The notes below the pieces were generated by a model. It was given only the letters and a program-made list of their open reading frames with translations, was not told where the DNA came from and searched no databases. Positions 24,201 to 31,892 of a DNA stretch of 49,694 nt are shown in pieces (positions within the stretch are counted from its first letter, which is position 1; each line of letters opens with the position of its first letter). The DNA lies in assembly GCA_051747385.1 (NCBI GenBank), contig JBNJGB010000043.1, positions 1 through 49,694 of the forward strand, written 5' to 3'. The translations under genes were made by a program, and so were the position numbers. This DNA comes from JBNJGB01 sp051747385. GTDB taxonomy: Bacteria; Myxococcota_A; UBA9042; PHBI01; JACKFB01.

Positions 24201-24554
24201 CAGGGAGACGGGGTCCGACGACGGCCCGACCAGCACCTTGCAGGTCCACCCGCAGGGGCAGGTCGTGTCGCATGTGCGCGTGCACACCGGGCCCTCGGCC
24301 GACTCGACGCACCAGCCGGTGAAGCAATCCGAGTTCGTGGTGCACGGCTCGGGATCGCACTCCTCGAGCGGATCCCCGGCGTCCACCTCCACGTCCTCGG
24401 TGTCCGCCGGCTCCACGTCGTCGAAGCCGACGTCCCCGACGCCGACGTCGGCCGCGAGCCGTCCCGTGATCTCGCTTCCGGTGCAGGCCGCGAGCAGGCC
24501 CGCCGCGAGACACGCGGCCAACCATCCCCAGGTCCGGGCGTGAGCCCTGGTCAT
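21267..24554 (-). CDS. MopE-type Cys-rich surface lipoprotein with beta-helix and Gly-rich tail
   Basis: The 1095-residue lipoprotein (lipobox LLAAC, Cys24) has three zones. Residues 60-590 are Cys-rich and include three MopE-type metal-binding motifs, EICDGQDQDCDG twice and DVCDGFDNDCDG once, each followed by a DED-type acidic turn. Next comes a pectin-lyase-like right-handed beta-helix beginning VFVAPTGSDTNPGTRELPLR (DUF1565 type). The C-terminal 300 residues are dominated by GGxGGxGG runs. MopE motifs bind Ca or Cu in methanotroph and myxobacterial surface proteins. The start follows a GGGGGAG ribosome site. It converges on the DUF1302 gene with only three bases between the stops and no terminator. 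Confidence 0.92.
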   Translation of the reverse strand: MTRAHARTWGWLAACLAAGLLAACTGSEITGRLAADVGVGDVGFDDVEPADTEDVEVDAGDPLEECDPEPCTTNSDCFTGWCVESAEGPVCTRTCDTTCPCGWTCKVLVGPSSDPVSLCVPPPEDVPCRPCEVDAQCTGGICRTFEEPGGDRGYCLGACGDDGSCPSGFHCEASVDEDGVTRELCEPDNGSCSCRPTTEGASRTCMVSNEHGECMGVETCAPADGWTGCTAKTPAAEICDGQDQDCDGLVDEDVAVEEPCENTNELGTCPGVTRCDGAEGIVCQGPEPAAEICDGQDQDCDGEADEDFKNDEGQYATDAHCGGCNLDCDQLVFKGSGVCDDSGAQPVCAVEECEEGFYSPDGLQCIPDQAALCQPCVDDLQCPGDGARCIDLGDGSYCGRACDGEGDCPSGFACQDVEGGLQCVPATGSCQCDGTNLDLSRACEETVEPGAGVPSYTCVGFEPCTPEGWGECALPEDVCDGFDNDCDGAIDEDYRDEDGAYVADAHCGACGHDCTAQVPASAQLHGAGVCDASGEEPVCDVACEEGFVDVDGSLSNGCECLKQGDVDLPDLPGAVDANCDGLDGELDNGVFVAPTGSDTNPGTRELPLRTVGVAVERALDEGKRDIYVATGVYEEDVTLQPGMGLYGGYSNDFSSRSRVAHPTTLVGQGTATATVVGTDLQGGEPGSTVVEGFTLSGPDLSTPGANSYAVYLRDVDDTVSIRHNRIVGGTGGPGAPGSSGSAGTDGVDGDVPAGAYDTGHRMCTETEELDGGGGGEMVCGDVDVSGGDGGRSTCPHFNEEPPMSREGDGGMGPLGGEGGDAGWDFTFKTEGPGSTCNVCIVAPNQVPHNGTLGTKGEAGEPGTPGDGCKAPAGQVVDGHWGGLGGGAGTPGAPGSGGGGGGAGGGVEMLGEGCWIGDEVDLGGDDLGGPGGGGGSGGCGGQPGGGGTAGGGSFALFVVFTEPPTSAPAVTDNLVRRGVGGPGGPGGSGGSGGAGGSGGAGGDSGEGDQQTFCAAPGEPGGQGGTGGAGGGGGGACGGVSFGIYVHGEGGLDMTPYAESNTFLDGGAPGPGGTAGGPVPVGTEAQGDAGLFGETNL

Positions 24555-24682
24555 GATCTCCCCCGATGCAGTCGATTTTCGCGCGTCATCCTAGGCGCGG
24601 GATGCAGTCCAATCCAGTCCTGCGAGCACGCGGTGTAACAGATTTCAGCCGGCTTGGGCGGGCGTAATGTTGTTTCACAGGG

Positions 24683-25915
24683 TTACGTCCCGCTCAACAG
24701 CAGGTCCCCGAAGAGGTAGATGACCTGCAGGACGCCCGCGACCAGGCCCAGCGCCGCGCCGGCCAGGATGAGCTTCCACTCGTCCTGCTGGAAGGCGGGT
24801 CGCAGGACGCTCTCGAAGGCGTCCGCCTCGAGCACGGACATGCGCTCCACGAGGGCGTCCCGGATCTGCACCGAGCGATCCGCGAAGGCGTACAGGATCC
24901 CGCCGGGCCGGAACATCTCCTCCTCCACCTCGGTCAGCACCTCGGCCTCCACGTCCGCGGCCGCCGGGTTGGCGAACAGGCCGCCGGCCATGGGGTGCTT
25001 CCGATAGCGCTCCAGGAGGGCCTCGGCCCGGACCCGCACGAACGCGAGGAGACGCTCGCGGGACGTCCCCGTCGCGAGCTCGTGGAAGAGGCTGTCCCCG
25101 TGCAGCACGCGATCGGTCATGATCTCCGCGAACTCCCGGGCGATCTCCTCCTGCCGCCGATGAAACAGGCCCTGGAAGCGCAGGGGCCCCACCCTCACCG
25201 GCTCCTTGGGATCGAAGATGAGCTTGATCGCCACCCAGTTGGTGGCGTAGCCGACCAGGAAGCCGAAGAACGGCAGCACCCACCAGGCCGGATACGCGAC
25301 CCACACGCCGAGCTGGACCAGCCCGAACAGGAACCCGAACCAGATGCCGGACCGCTCGATGAAGCGGAACTCCCGGTCCCCGATGCGCTGGAAGATGTTG
25401 CCGATGAGCTCCGGGTCCTCGCGCATGGCGCGGAGCACGATGGCCTCGACGTCCAGGAGGTCGGCGATGTGCTCCCGGGCGTCCTCCAACACGGCCACGC
25501 TCATGGCGGCCACCTCGTCCTGGGCCACCCTCAGCACCTGGTCCTGCACCGCGGGAGAGAGCGCCCCCCACATGGCCGGGAAGTGCTTCTTCGCCTTGTG
25601 GACCACGACCTTCCGGGTCGTGTCCTCCAGCCAGACCCGGTGGTCGTCCACGAACGACTCGGGCTCGAAGTCGACGAACAGCTCCTTCACGTCGAGGAGG
25701 CGCTGGGTGACCAGGGCCACGGCGGTCCTCGCGAGGCGCTCCGCGTTCGCCGGCACGATGCCCTGCCACCCCAGGGGCGGGAAGAGGCCCTTGAACTCCA
25801 CCGGGTGGAACATCATGCGGATCGCGAGGACGTTCGTGATCCACCCGATGCCGCCGCTGATCACCGGGATCAGCAGCTGAAGGGGATCGTCGCCGAGGCT
25901 CTGCAGGACGTCCAT
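24683..25915 (-). CDS. DUF445 family membrane protein
   Basis: The 410-residue protein has the two DUF445 membrane motifs. GGIGWITNVLAIRMMFHPVE lies near the N-terminus. GYATNWVAIKLIFDPKEPVR lies about 220 residues later, after a helical pair WFGFLFGLVQLGVWVAYPAW. A last membrane helix, LILAGAALGLVAGVLQVIYL, is near the C-terminus. The soluble loops are highly helical and charged. The family (YheB/YjiN-like) is widespread with no firm function. GGAGGGAGG lies a little far upstream of the ATG. The TraB-type membrane gene precedes it on the same strand, about 130 bases upstream. Confidence 0.9.
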   Translation of the reverse strand: MDVLQSLGDDPLQLLIPVISGGIGWITNVLAIRMMFHPVEFKGLFPPLGWQGIVPANAERLARTAVALVTQRLLDVKELFVDFEPESFVDDHRVWLEDTTRKVVVHKAKKHFPAMWGALSPAVQDQVLRVAQDEVAAMSVAVLEDAREHIADLLDVEAIVLRAMREDPELIGNIFQRIGDREFRFIERSGIWFGFLFGLVQLGVWVAYPAWWVLPFFGFLVGYATNWVAIKLIFDPKEPVRVGPLRFQGLFHRRQEEIAREFAEIMTDRVLHGDSLFHELATGTSRERLLAFVRVRAEALLERYRKHPMAGGLFANPAAADVEAEVLTEVEEEMFRPGGILYAFADRSVQIRDALVERMSVLEADAFESVLRPAFQQDEWKLILAGAALGLVAGVLQVIYLFGDLLLSGT

Positions 25916-26044
25916 GGGGTACCTTCGCCTCCCTCCGGGGCGCCCCGTATGCCAGAACCGCCGCCTTCAGGCCAGGGGACTCCCCTCGCCGGTCGCCACG
26001 TCGTCGGCCGCCACCTCGACCGGCACGCCGTGCGGATTACCCCG

Positions 26045-27286
26045 TCAGGGGATGAGCGCCACCAGCCACGTGGCGCCCACCCAGGCGCCCATGGCCGAGC
26101 CCAGGGTCGCCATGAAGGCCACGAGCAGGACCCGGGTGAACGGGTTCCGGTAGAAGCCGCGCAGGCTCTGCACGTCGTCGTTGATCCGCTCGGCGTCCTC
26201 CACGGTCGGCTTGCGCAGCCAGGCCTCGAGCAGCCCCACCACCATGCCGGCGCCGAGGAGCGGGTTGAGCGACGTGATCGGGGACGCCACGAACGCCGTG
26301 AGGATGGAGGGGATGGTGGCGCGGGCCACGGCCGTGAGCACGCCGGCCAGGATCGAGTTGGGGAGGATCCAGGCCATGAGCATCTCGTTGAGCGTCTGGC
26401 CCTCGTGCTTGGTGTAGCCGAAGTAGAAGGCCACCAGCACCAGCGCGGGCAGGATCCACTTCAGGAGCCCGGTCCACCGCTTCTTCGGCGGCTGCTGCTC
26501 CAGGCGCTCCCGGTCGATGGGGTGGCCGAACCAGCGCTTCATGCCGGGTACGTGGGCGGCACCCACCACCGCCACGATCCGCTCGCCGGGGACGTCGCGG
26601 ATCTTCGAGGCCATGTAGCGGTCGCGCTCGTCGATGAGCGGCTCCTGGACCTCGGGCATCACCTTGGCGAACTCCGCGAGCATCTCGGAGAGCTGCTGCT
26701 CCTGCTTCAGCTCCTCGATCATCTCCTCGCTCACCTCCTCGCGGCTCACCGTGGCGCCCACCACGGCGGCGAGGAGCTGGAGCTTCTTCCAGAACGGCAC
26801 GTTGGCCCAGGTGCGCCGGAGGGTCGTCTGGATGTCCCGGTCCACCAGGTGGAGCTCCGCGTCGATCTCCTCCGCCGCCTGGACGCCGGCCAGGAGCTCC
26901 GCGCCGGGCTTGACGCCGAGCTTCGCGCCGAGCCGTCGCTGATAGGCGCCCAGCGCCAGGTTCGCCAGCAACATCAAGACCTTGCCGTCACGGATGACCT
27001 GGAAGACGTCCAGCTTCTGCCAGCGCTGGTCGTCCGTCAGCGCCTCGTAGCGCGTCCGGTCCAGCTCCACGCACACGGTGTCGGGCCGGATCGATCGCAC
27101 GAGGTCGCGGACCTCGGTCACGCTCTGCTCGGAGACGTGCGCCGTCCCGACCAGATACCAGGTTCGATCGCCCTCCTGCAGGACGGTCACGTTCTGCGAC
27201 AGCTCGATGGCGACACCCCCGGGGCCGTACCGGATCCTCGCTCCGGCGGAGCCCGCCGCATAGCACGCCGCGCCCGCCGCATCCAC
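26045..27286 (-). CDS. TraB/PrgY-type membrane protein
   Basis: The protein has the TraB domain core: WYLVGTAHVSEQSVTEVRDL, RPDTVCVELDRTRYEAL, and the closing strand ERIVAVVGAAHVPGMKRWF. Three or more C-terminal membrane helices follow (LLKWILPALVLVAFYFGY onward). Members include the enterococcal pheromone-shutdown protein PrgY and eukaryotic TRABD. The conserved Glu/His residues suggest a metal-dependent protease, which is inference. The start is uncertain. GTG at 27284-27286 gives 413 residues, but the first 25 look non-coding and no ribosome site fits. A MITE ends 18 bases upstream, so the insertion may have disturbed the native start region. Confidence 0.88.
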   Translation of the reverse strand: MDAAGAACYAAGSAGARIRYGPGGVAIELSQNVTVLQEGDRTWYLVGTAHVSEQSVTEVRDLVRSIRPDTVCVELDRTRYEALTDDQRWQKLDVFQVIRDGKVLMLLANLALGAYQRRLGAKLGVKPGAELLAGVQAAEEIDAELHLVDRDIQTTLRRTWANVPFWKKLQLLAAVVGATVSREEVSEEMIEELKQEQQLSEMLAEFAKVMPEVQEPLIDERDRYMASKIRDVPGERIVAVVGAAHVPGMKRWFGHPIDRERLEQQPPKKRWTGLLKWILPALVLVAFYFGYTKHEGQTLNEMLMAWILPNSILAGVLTAVARATIPSILTAFVASPITSLNPLLGAGMVVGLLEAWLRKPTVEDAERINDDVQSLRGFYRNPFTRVLLVAFMATLGSAMGAWVGATWLVALIP

Positions 27287-27304
27287 AGGCGAGCCGTCCG
27301 GGGA

Positions 27305-27485
27305 CAGGGCGGTCGCAAAGTCGACCGCCCTCCCTTGCCCTTGCCCTTGCCCTTTCCCTTTCCCTTTCCCTTGCCCTTGCCTGCTTTCGAAGGCGTAGAG
27401 TCCATCGTCTCCGGGCGGGTGTCATCCGGTGCCGGGCGTCGGACCGCCGCGCGACCCTCCCTTGTCCGACTTTGCGATTCCCCTG
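27305..27485 (-). mobile_element. MITE-like element with (GGGCAA)n array, copy 3, complete
   Basis: The 181-bp element is bounded by CAGGGCGGTCGCAAAGTCG (27305-27323) and the inverted CAGGGGAATCGCAAAGTCG (27485-27467). It is flanked on both sides by the identical 10 bases CGTCCGGGGA (27295-27304 and 27486-27495), a clear target-site duplication. The hexamer array is at 27335-27376: three TTGCCC, three variant TTTCCC and one TTGCCC. The interior shares the GCACCCGC-type and GCAGGCAAG segments with copies 1 and 2. There is no coding capacity. Confidence 0.88.
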
Positions 27486-27571
27486 CGTCCGGGGACATGC
27501 GAGGCGTCCGGGGGTTGCCACGCGGACCCGATCTGGGGGAGCTTCGGAGCCCCCGAACCCGGAGGCATCCC

Positions 27572-29962
27572 ATGCGTCGGCTCGCCGCCTCGCTCGTCCC
27601 GATCCTCGTGCTCACCCTCGCACCCCTGTCCGCCTGCGACGACGACGGCGGCGGCGGGGAGACCGCGGACGCGACGGGCGACGTGCTGGAGGACGTGGCG
27701 GACGCCGGCGACGTGCAGACCCCGGAGGGCGCGTCCTTCGCCTTCGGCCTCGACCCGACCCAGACGATGTCGGCGGCGCCGTTCCCCAACGATCTCTACC
27801 TCGCGCCGGACGGGGCCGTCGACCTGGCCGCCCTGGGCGACGATCCCCGCTTCTCCGGGCTCGCCAAGCCCGAGGTGCTCTCGGCGCTGGACGAGGCCAT
27901 CGCGGAGCGGGACGGGTTCGGCGTGACGTCCGCGGTGCACTTCTACGCCGACGGGGCGGTCGACCCGTCGTCCGCCGAGGGGCGCGTGACCTTCGAGACG
28001 CTGTCCGGCCCCGAGGCCGGCCGCTCCATCCCGGCGCGCGCGTTCTGGTTCGAGCCCGGGGGCATCCTCGGCGCCATGCCGGATTGGGGACACTGGCTCA
28101 TGGCCGGCTCCACCTACGCCGTCCTCGTGGAGCGCGGCGTGACGGACGCCGACGGCGAGGAGATCGCGCCTCCCGCCGACTTCCAGGCGATGCTGGCGGC
28201 CGACGCCCCGACCGGCGCGGACGCGAGCCTGGAGGCCGCCCGCGAGATGTGGGCGCCCGTCCGGGAGCACCTGGACACCACGGGCCGCTCCCCCGACGAG
28301 TTCGTCGTCGGCACGATCTTCACCACCGGCGAGGTCCTGGCCTACGGGCAGCGCCTGTTCGAGGCCGTGGACGCCTTCCCCCTGGAGGCTCCCACCCGCC
28401 GCGTGCGCTGGGATTCCGACGCGGAGGACTGGGTGGAGCCCGGACCCACGGAGGGCGCGGCCCTGGAGGACTACTTCGGCACGCCGGAGGCGCCCTTCGA
28501 GTACAGGCCGGGGCGCTGGAGCGGCGGGGTCCGGGGCGACGCGGCCGCCCTCCCCGACGCGGACGGGGCGTACGAGGGCGGCAGCCTGCACGCCGGGATC
28601 GGGCGCGTCGTCCACGGGAGCGTCGTCGCCCCCGCGTTCAACCGGACGGTCGCGGATGAGGAGGCGGTGGGCGCCCCGCTCCGCTTCGACGGGCAGGCCC
28701 CCACGTGGGACGTCCGCTCCATGATCCCGTTCAGCCTGTTCCTCTGCGAGGAGCACCTGACGGATCCGTCCGATCTGCCCGTGGCGATCTTCACCCACGG
28801 GGGCACGGCCGTCCGCGCGGACGCCATCGGCTTCGCGACGGCCAACTGCCTGTCCGGGGTGGCGACCATCGCCATGGACCTGCCCTTCCACGGCGGGCGG
28901 ACCAGCACGACCTTCCGGACCGGCCAGGGCCTCGTCGTCCCCACGTATCCGGACGACGAGAACGCCTACACGGGCCTCGAGGAGGGCGACGAGGGCTTCG
29001 TCCCGGACCACGTCGGCGACGGGGGCGGCGCCACGACCACGGTCGCGCCGCTGTTCGCCGTGCCCTTCGGCGGGGATCCACAGTACATGGAGGCAAACCT
29101 GCTGCAGATCGCCGCCGAGCAGTACACCCTGCTGCGCCTGCTCCGCGAGGGGGACTGGAGCCAGGTCCAGGCCGGCCTGTCCTTCGACCCGGACCGGGTC
29201 CTGCACCAGAGCCTCAGCTTCGGCTCCAGCTTCACCACGGTCCTCGCCGCCCTGGCCGACGACCTGGCGGGCGTGGTGACCAGCGTGGGCTCCGGGATGA
29301 TCCTGAGCGCCAACCTCCCCACGGCGCCGTCGAACGCCGACCTGGCCGCCGGGATGCTGGTGCCGCTGCTCGGCCTGGCGTCCGACCCGCCGTACCTGCT
29401 CCGGGGCGCCTGGCGGGACCCGGTCGTCTCCATGCACCAGTGGCTCATGGAGCGGGCCGATCCCCTGACCTGGGCGCCCTACGTGGTGCGGCACCGCCCG
29501 ACGGATCGCGCCCTGCCCGTCCTCGGCTCCTCCGACTCGTGGGACGGCACGCTGTACACGCCGGCGCAGACCACCTACATGAACGCCTACGGTCTGGAGC
29601 CGCGATCCGCGGGCGAGGACTGGTCGCTGGACCCGACGGTGCCCGGCGCCGGGACGGTGTCGGAGGTGCCCTTCGGCGGATCCGCGGTCACCGGCAACGT
29701 GACCCACGGGGAGCGGACCCACACGGCGGTCGCGACGTGGTACGCCCGGAGCTGTCACTCCCAGGTGACGTCGCCCCTGTGCGTGCGAGACTTCGAGCCG
29801 CCCTATCCGCCCATCGTGCCGCTGGACGACCCGTTCGTGGAGCGCTCCCCCATCTGCGCGCTCCAGCACCAGGCGCGGGGCTTCGCCGAGACCATCCTCT
29901 CGGGTGGCCCGGCGGAGGTGGTCGCGCCGGCCGGGACGTGCGAGGATCTGTACGCTCGCTGA
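27572..29962 (+). CDS. Lipase-like alpha/beta-hydrolase lipoprotein (putative)
   Basis: The ATG at 27572 is chosen because GGAGG lies six bases upstream and a lipoprotein signal follows (LAPLSAC, Cys22). The 796-residue protein has an acidic linker, then FGLDPTQTMSAAPFPNDLYL. That resembles the N-terminal 'PFPNDL' region of large bacterial extracellular lipases. Later come PVAIFTHGGTAVRADAIGFA, a hydrolase-like strand with an oxyanion-type HGG, and IAMDLPFHGGRT. A candidate nucleophile region SLSFGSSFTTV does not match a clean GxSxG. A C-terminal His lies in GERTHTAVATWY. The catalytic assignment is therefore weak, but the fold assignment is reasonable. It stands downstream of a MITE and upstream of DUF1499. 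Confidence 0.75.
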   Translation: MRRLAASLVPILVLTLAPLSACDDDGGGGETADATGDVLEDVADAGDVQTPEGASFAFGLDPTQTMSAAPFPNDLYLAPDGAVDLAALGDDPRFSGLAKPEVLSALDEAIAERDGFGVTSAVHFYADGAVDPSSAEGRVTFETLSGPEAGRSIPARAFWFEPGGILGAMPDWGHWLMAGSTYAVLVERGVTDADGEEIAPPADFQAMLAADAPTGADASLEAAREMWAPVREHLDTTGRSPDEFVVGTIFTTGEVLAYGQRLFEAVDAFPLEAPTRRVRWDSDAEDWVEPGPTEGAALEDYFGTPEAPFEYRPGRWSGGVRGDAAALPDADGAYEGGSLHAGIGRVVHGSVVAPAFNRTVADEEAVGAPLRFDGQAPTWDVRSMIPFSLFLCEEHLTDPSDLPVAIFTHGGTAVRADAIGFATANCLSGVATIAMDLPFHGGRTSTTFRTGQGLVVPTYPDDENAYTGLEEGDEGFVPDHVGDGGGATTTVAPLFAVPFGGDPQYMEANLLQIAAEQYTLLRLLREGDWSQVQAGLSFDPDRVLHQSLSFGSSFTTVLAALADDLAGVVTSVGSGMILSANLPTAPSNADLAAGMLVPLLGLASDPPYLLRGAWRDPVVSMHQWLMERADPLTWAPYVVRHRPTDRALPVLGSSDSWDGTLYTPAQTTYMNAYGLEPRSAGEDWSLDPTVPGAGTVSEVPFGGSAVTGNVTHGERTHTAVATWYARSCHSQVTSPLCVRDFEPPYPPIVPLDDPFVERSPICALQHQARGFAETILSGGPAEVVAPAGTCEDLYAR

Positions 29963-29989
29963 TCCATCCACCGCGCACGAGGAGGCCCC

Positions 29990-30364
29990 GTGGCCGAGGA
30001 CCACCCGGACCGCCTGCGCCCGTGTCCGTCGTCGCCCAACTGCGTGTCCACCCAGGCCGACCCGGACGACACGCAGCACCACATCCCGCCGCTCCGGATG
30101 GACGGCGACCTGGAGACGGCCCGCGAGCACCTCGAGCGCATCGTCCTGGGCATGCCCCGGAGCCGGATCGTCGACGAGGGCGAGCGCTACCTCCACGTCA
30201 CGTTCCGCTCGCGGCTGTTCGGCTTCGTGGACGACGTGGAGTTCCTCCTGGAGCCCGACGAGGGCCTGATCCAGATGCGCTCCGCCTCGCGGAAGGGCTG
30301 GAGCGACCTGGGCGTCAACCGCCGCCGCCTGGAGACCATCCGCCGCCGCTGGGACGTGGACTGA
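29990..30364 (+). CDS. DUF1499 family protein
   Basis: The 124-residue protein opens with the DUF1499 landmark LRPCPSSPNCVSTQADPDDT and continues with YLHVTFRSRLFGFVDDVEF, EGLIQMRSASRKGWSDLGVN and a closing Arg-rich helix, as in the family. The start is GTG at 29990 with GAGGAGG four bases before it. DUF1499 proteins are small, often lack a signal peptide, and have no settled function. It lies 27 bases after the lipase-like gene, so the two are probably co-transcribed. Confidence 0.9.
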   Translation: MAEDHPDRLRPCPSSPNCVSTQADPDDTQHHIPPLRMDGDLETAREHLERIVLGMPRSRIVDEGERYLHVTFRSRLFGFVDDVEFLLEPDEGLIQMRSASRKGWSDLGVNRRRLETIRRRWDVD

Positions 30365-30365
30365 C

Positions 30366-30402
30366 CAAGTGGGGTCAAACCTACTCACTTCTCATTTTCT
30401 CC
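30366..30402 (+). repeat. Possible REP-type sequence remnant
   Basis: AAGTGGGGTCAAACCTACTC followed by ACTTCTCATT is AT-richer than its surroundings. It matches a 'TGGGGTCAxACCTACT' word that I remember near REP-associated (IS200-like) transposases in several phyla. No transposase gene is here and only one copy was noticed. Confidence 0.35.
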
Positions 30403-30471
30403 AGCCACCGCGACCGCGTCGAAGGTACGGCGCTTGCATTGCGTCCCGATGTTCCATCCATGGAGGACCGG

Positions 30472-30789
30472 ATGCGCAAACGACAGATGAAGAAGAACCG
30501 GAAGCGCCGGGCGGGCGCCGAGCCGGAGCCGCGCGGCACGAGTCGGGAGCGTCGCGTCATGGAGCAGATGGCGGTCTCCGGCGAGGGCTCCGGCCAGGGG
30601 CGACGCACGGAGCGGCCGGCGGTCGAACCCACGCAACCCGAGACGCGCTCGGAGGGCGAGGAGGAGCGCTCGCAGCCCCACGACGAGTCCCGACACGGCC
30701 GCACGAGGGAGGGCTACGACGAGGTCGAGGAGGCGGGCCGCGAGTCGTTTCCCGCCAGCGATCCACCCTCCTGGACGCCGGAGCGGTAG
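30472..30789 (+). CDS. Small charged protein with SFPASDPPS C-terminal motif
   Basis: The 105-residue protein begins with an extremely basic stretch (MRKRQMKKNRKRRAG), runs through a polar, probably disordered middle, and ends EEAGRESFPASDPPSWTPER. The SFPASDPPSxTP tail is a recurring element in small bacterial proteins of unknown function. The ATG at 30472 is preferred over the one at 30460 because GGAGG lies five bases before it. With no hydrophobic core it is likely disordered in isolation. Confidence 0.75.
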   Translation: MRKRQMKKNRKRRAGAEPEPRGTSRERRVMEQMAVSGEGSGQGRRTERPAVEPTQPETRSEGEEERSQPHDESRHGRTREGYDEVEEAGRESFPASDPPSWTPER

Positions 30790-30891
30790 CGTCTCGTCTC
30801 CCACCGCACGCGCAGCTTCCGAAACTCCGGGTGGCAGCCGGCCCCGGCCGCGTTACCATGCGCTCCCACACCACCGGGAGGGAAGCACACG

Positions 30892-31749
30892 ATGGGTACC
30901 AAGCTACGGATGCACGCGGTCGCCGCGCTGGCGATCGGGGGTCTGCTCTGGACGGGCTGCTCCGCCCTGGACACGGCCGTGGACAGCGCCGTGGATCGCG
31001 CCGCCCACCGCACGGGCGAGGCCGTCGGAGACCGGGTCGGGGCGGCCGCGGCGGCGCACGTCGGCGCCTCCCTGGATCGGGTCACGCCCGGGCTCGTCCA
31101 GGCCTACACGAAGGCGCTGTTCATGGTGGTGCTCTACCACGGCGGCTACGAGCTGGGGCTGGACGCCTACGAGCCGGGTGACTGGACCCGCTGGACCGTC
31201 GAGCAGGGGGCCGAGGAGCAGACCTACGAGAAGGCCTTCCTGGCGCGCACCGACGAGGGCGAGGAGTGGTGGCGCATCGAGGTCCACGAGACGGACGACG
31301 GGGGCGAGTCGCAGGAGTTCATCGCGGAGGCCCTCTTCGCCGCGCCGGAGTCGGAGGACCACCAGGTGCGGGATCTGCTGCGCCTGCGGGTGAAGTATCC
31401 CGACGAGGAGCAGCCCGAGGAGGTCCCGGTGACCGAGGACGAGGCCGGCTGGCACCTCCAGACGACTCGCCTGACCGAGGAGTCCATCGAGGGCGCGACG
31501 GTCGGCACCGAGACCATCGCCGTCCCCGCCGGCACCTTCACCGCCGACAAGGTCCGCTACGGCCACCCGGGCGGCGCCATGATCTGGTGGCTGAACGACG
31601 ACGTGGTCGGCGGCGTGGTCCGCTACCAACGCGTGGCGAAGCAGCAGGGCGAGGAGGACGAGGAGCAGCCCGACGATCGCACCTACACCCTGAGCCTCGC
31701 GGACCAGGGCGAGGACGCGACCACCAGCCGGCTGGGGGCCTTCGAGTAG
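30892..31749 (+). CDS. Lipoprotein of unknown function
   Basis: The 285-residue product has a signal peptide ending GGLLWTGC (Cys23). An Ala-rich amphipathic helix follows (TAVDSAVDRAAHRTGEAVGD). Its mature domain is rich in acidic residues and beta strands, including EEWWRIEVHETDDGGESQEF, ETIAVPAGTFTADKVRYGHP and MIWWLNDDVVGGVVRYQRV. The 'VPAGTFTADKVR...WWL...' run resembles a strand set in DUF3108/LolA-like proteins that sense or carry lipids, but this is only a resemblance. A GGGAGGG site precedes the ATG. A -10-like TACCAT lies about 35 bases upstream. Confidence 0.8.
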   Translation: MGTKLRMHAVAALAIGGLLWTGCSALDTAVDSAVDRAAHRTGEAVGDRVGAAAAAHVGASLDRVTPGLVQAYTKALFMVVLYHGGYELGLDAYEPGDWTRWTVEQGAEEQTYEKAFLARTDEGEEWWRIEVHETDDGGESQEFIAEALFAAPESEDHQVRDLLRLRVKYPDEEQPEEVPVTEDEAGWHLQTTRLTEESIEGATVGTETIAVPAGTFTADKVRYGHPGGAMIWWLNDDVVGGVVRYQRVAKQQGEEDEEQPDDRTYTLSLADQGEDATTSRLGAFE

Positions 31750-31892
31750 GATTCCGGCGCGGGGGCGGAGCAGAGACGCCGGCGCCCGGAGGGGAGAGTA
31801 CCTCCCGGCGTCTCGGCGAGGCGGGTCGCCTTGCGGCAGGACGAAGCGGGTGGATATCCTCCCGCGGACCCATCCCCGTCCGGAGGTTGTCC

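Noticed and set aside
24995..27571. Open plus-strand frame continuous with the lipase-like lipoprotein, which would make a 1,655-residue protein
   Set aside because: It is antisense to DUF445 and TraB genes with clear family motifs and crosses a MITE. A ribosome site and lipoprotein signal at 27572 define the true start.
27422..30388. Long minus-strand frame of about 990 codons
   Set aside because: It lies opposite the lipase-like and DUF1499 genes, has Arg/Val/His-biased shadow composition and no family motif.
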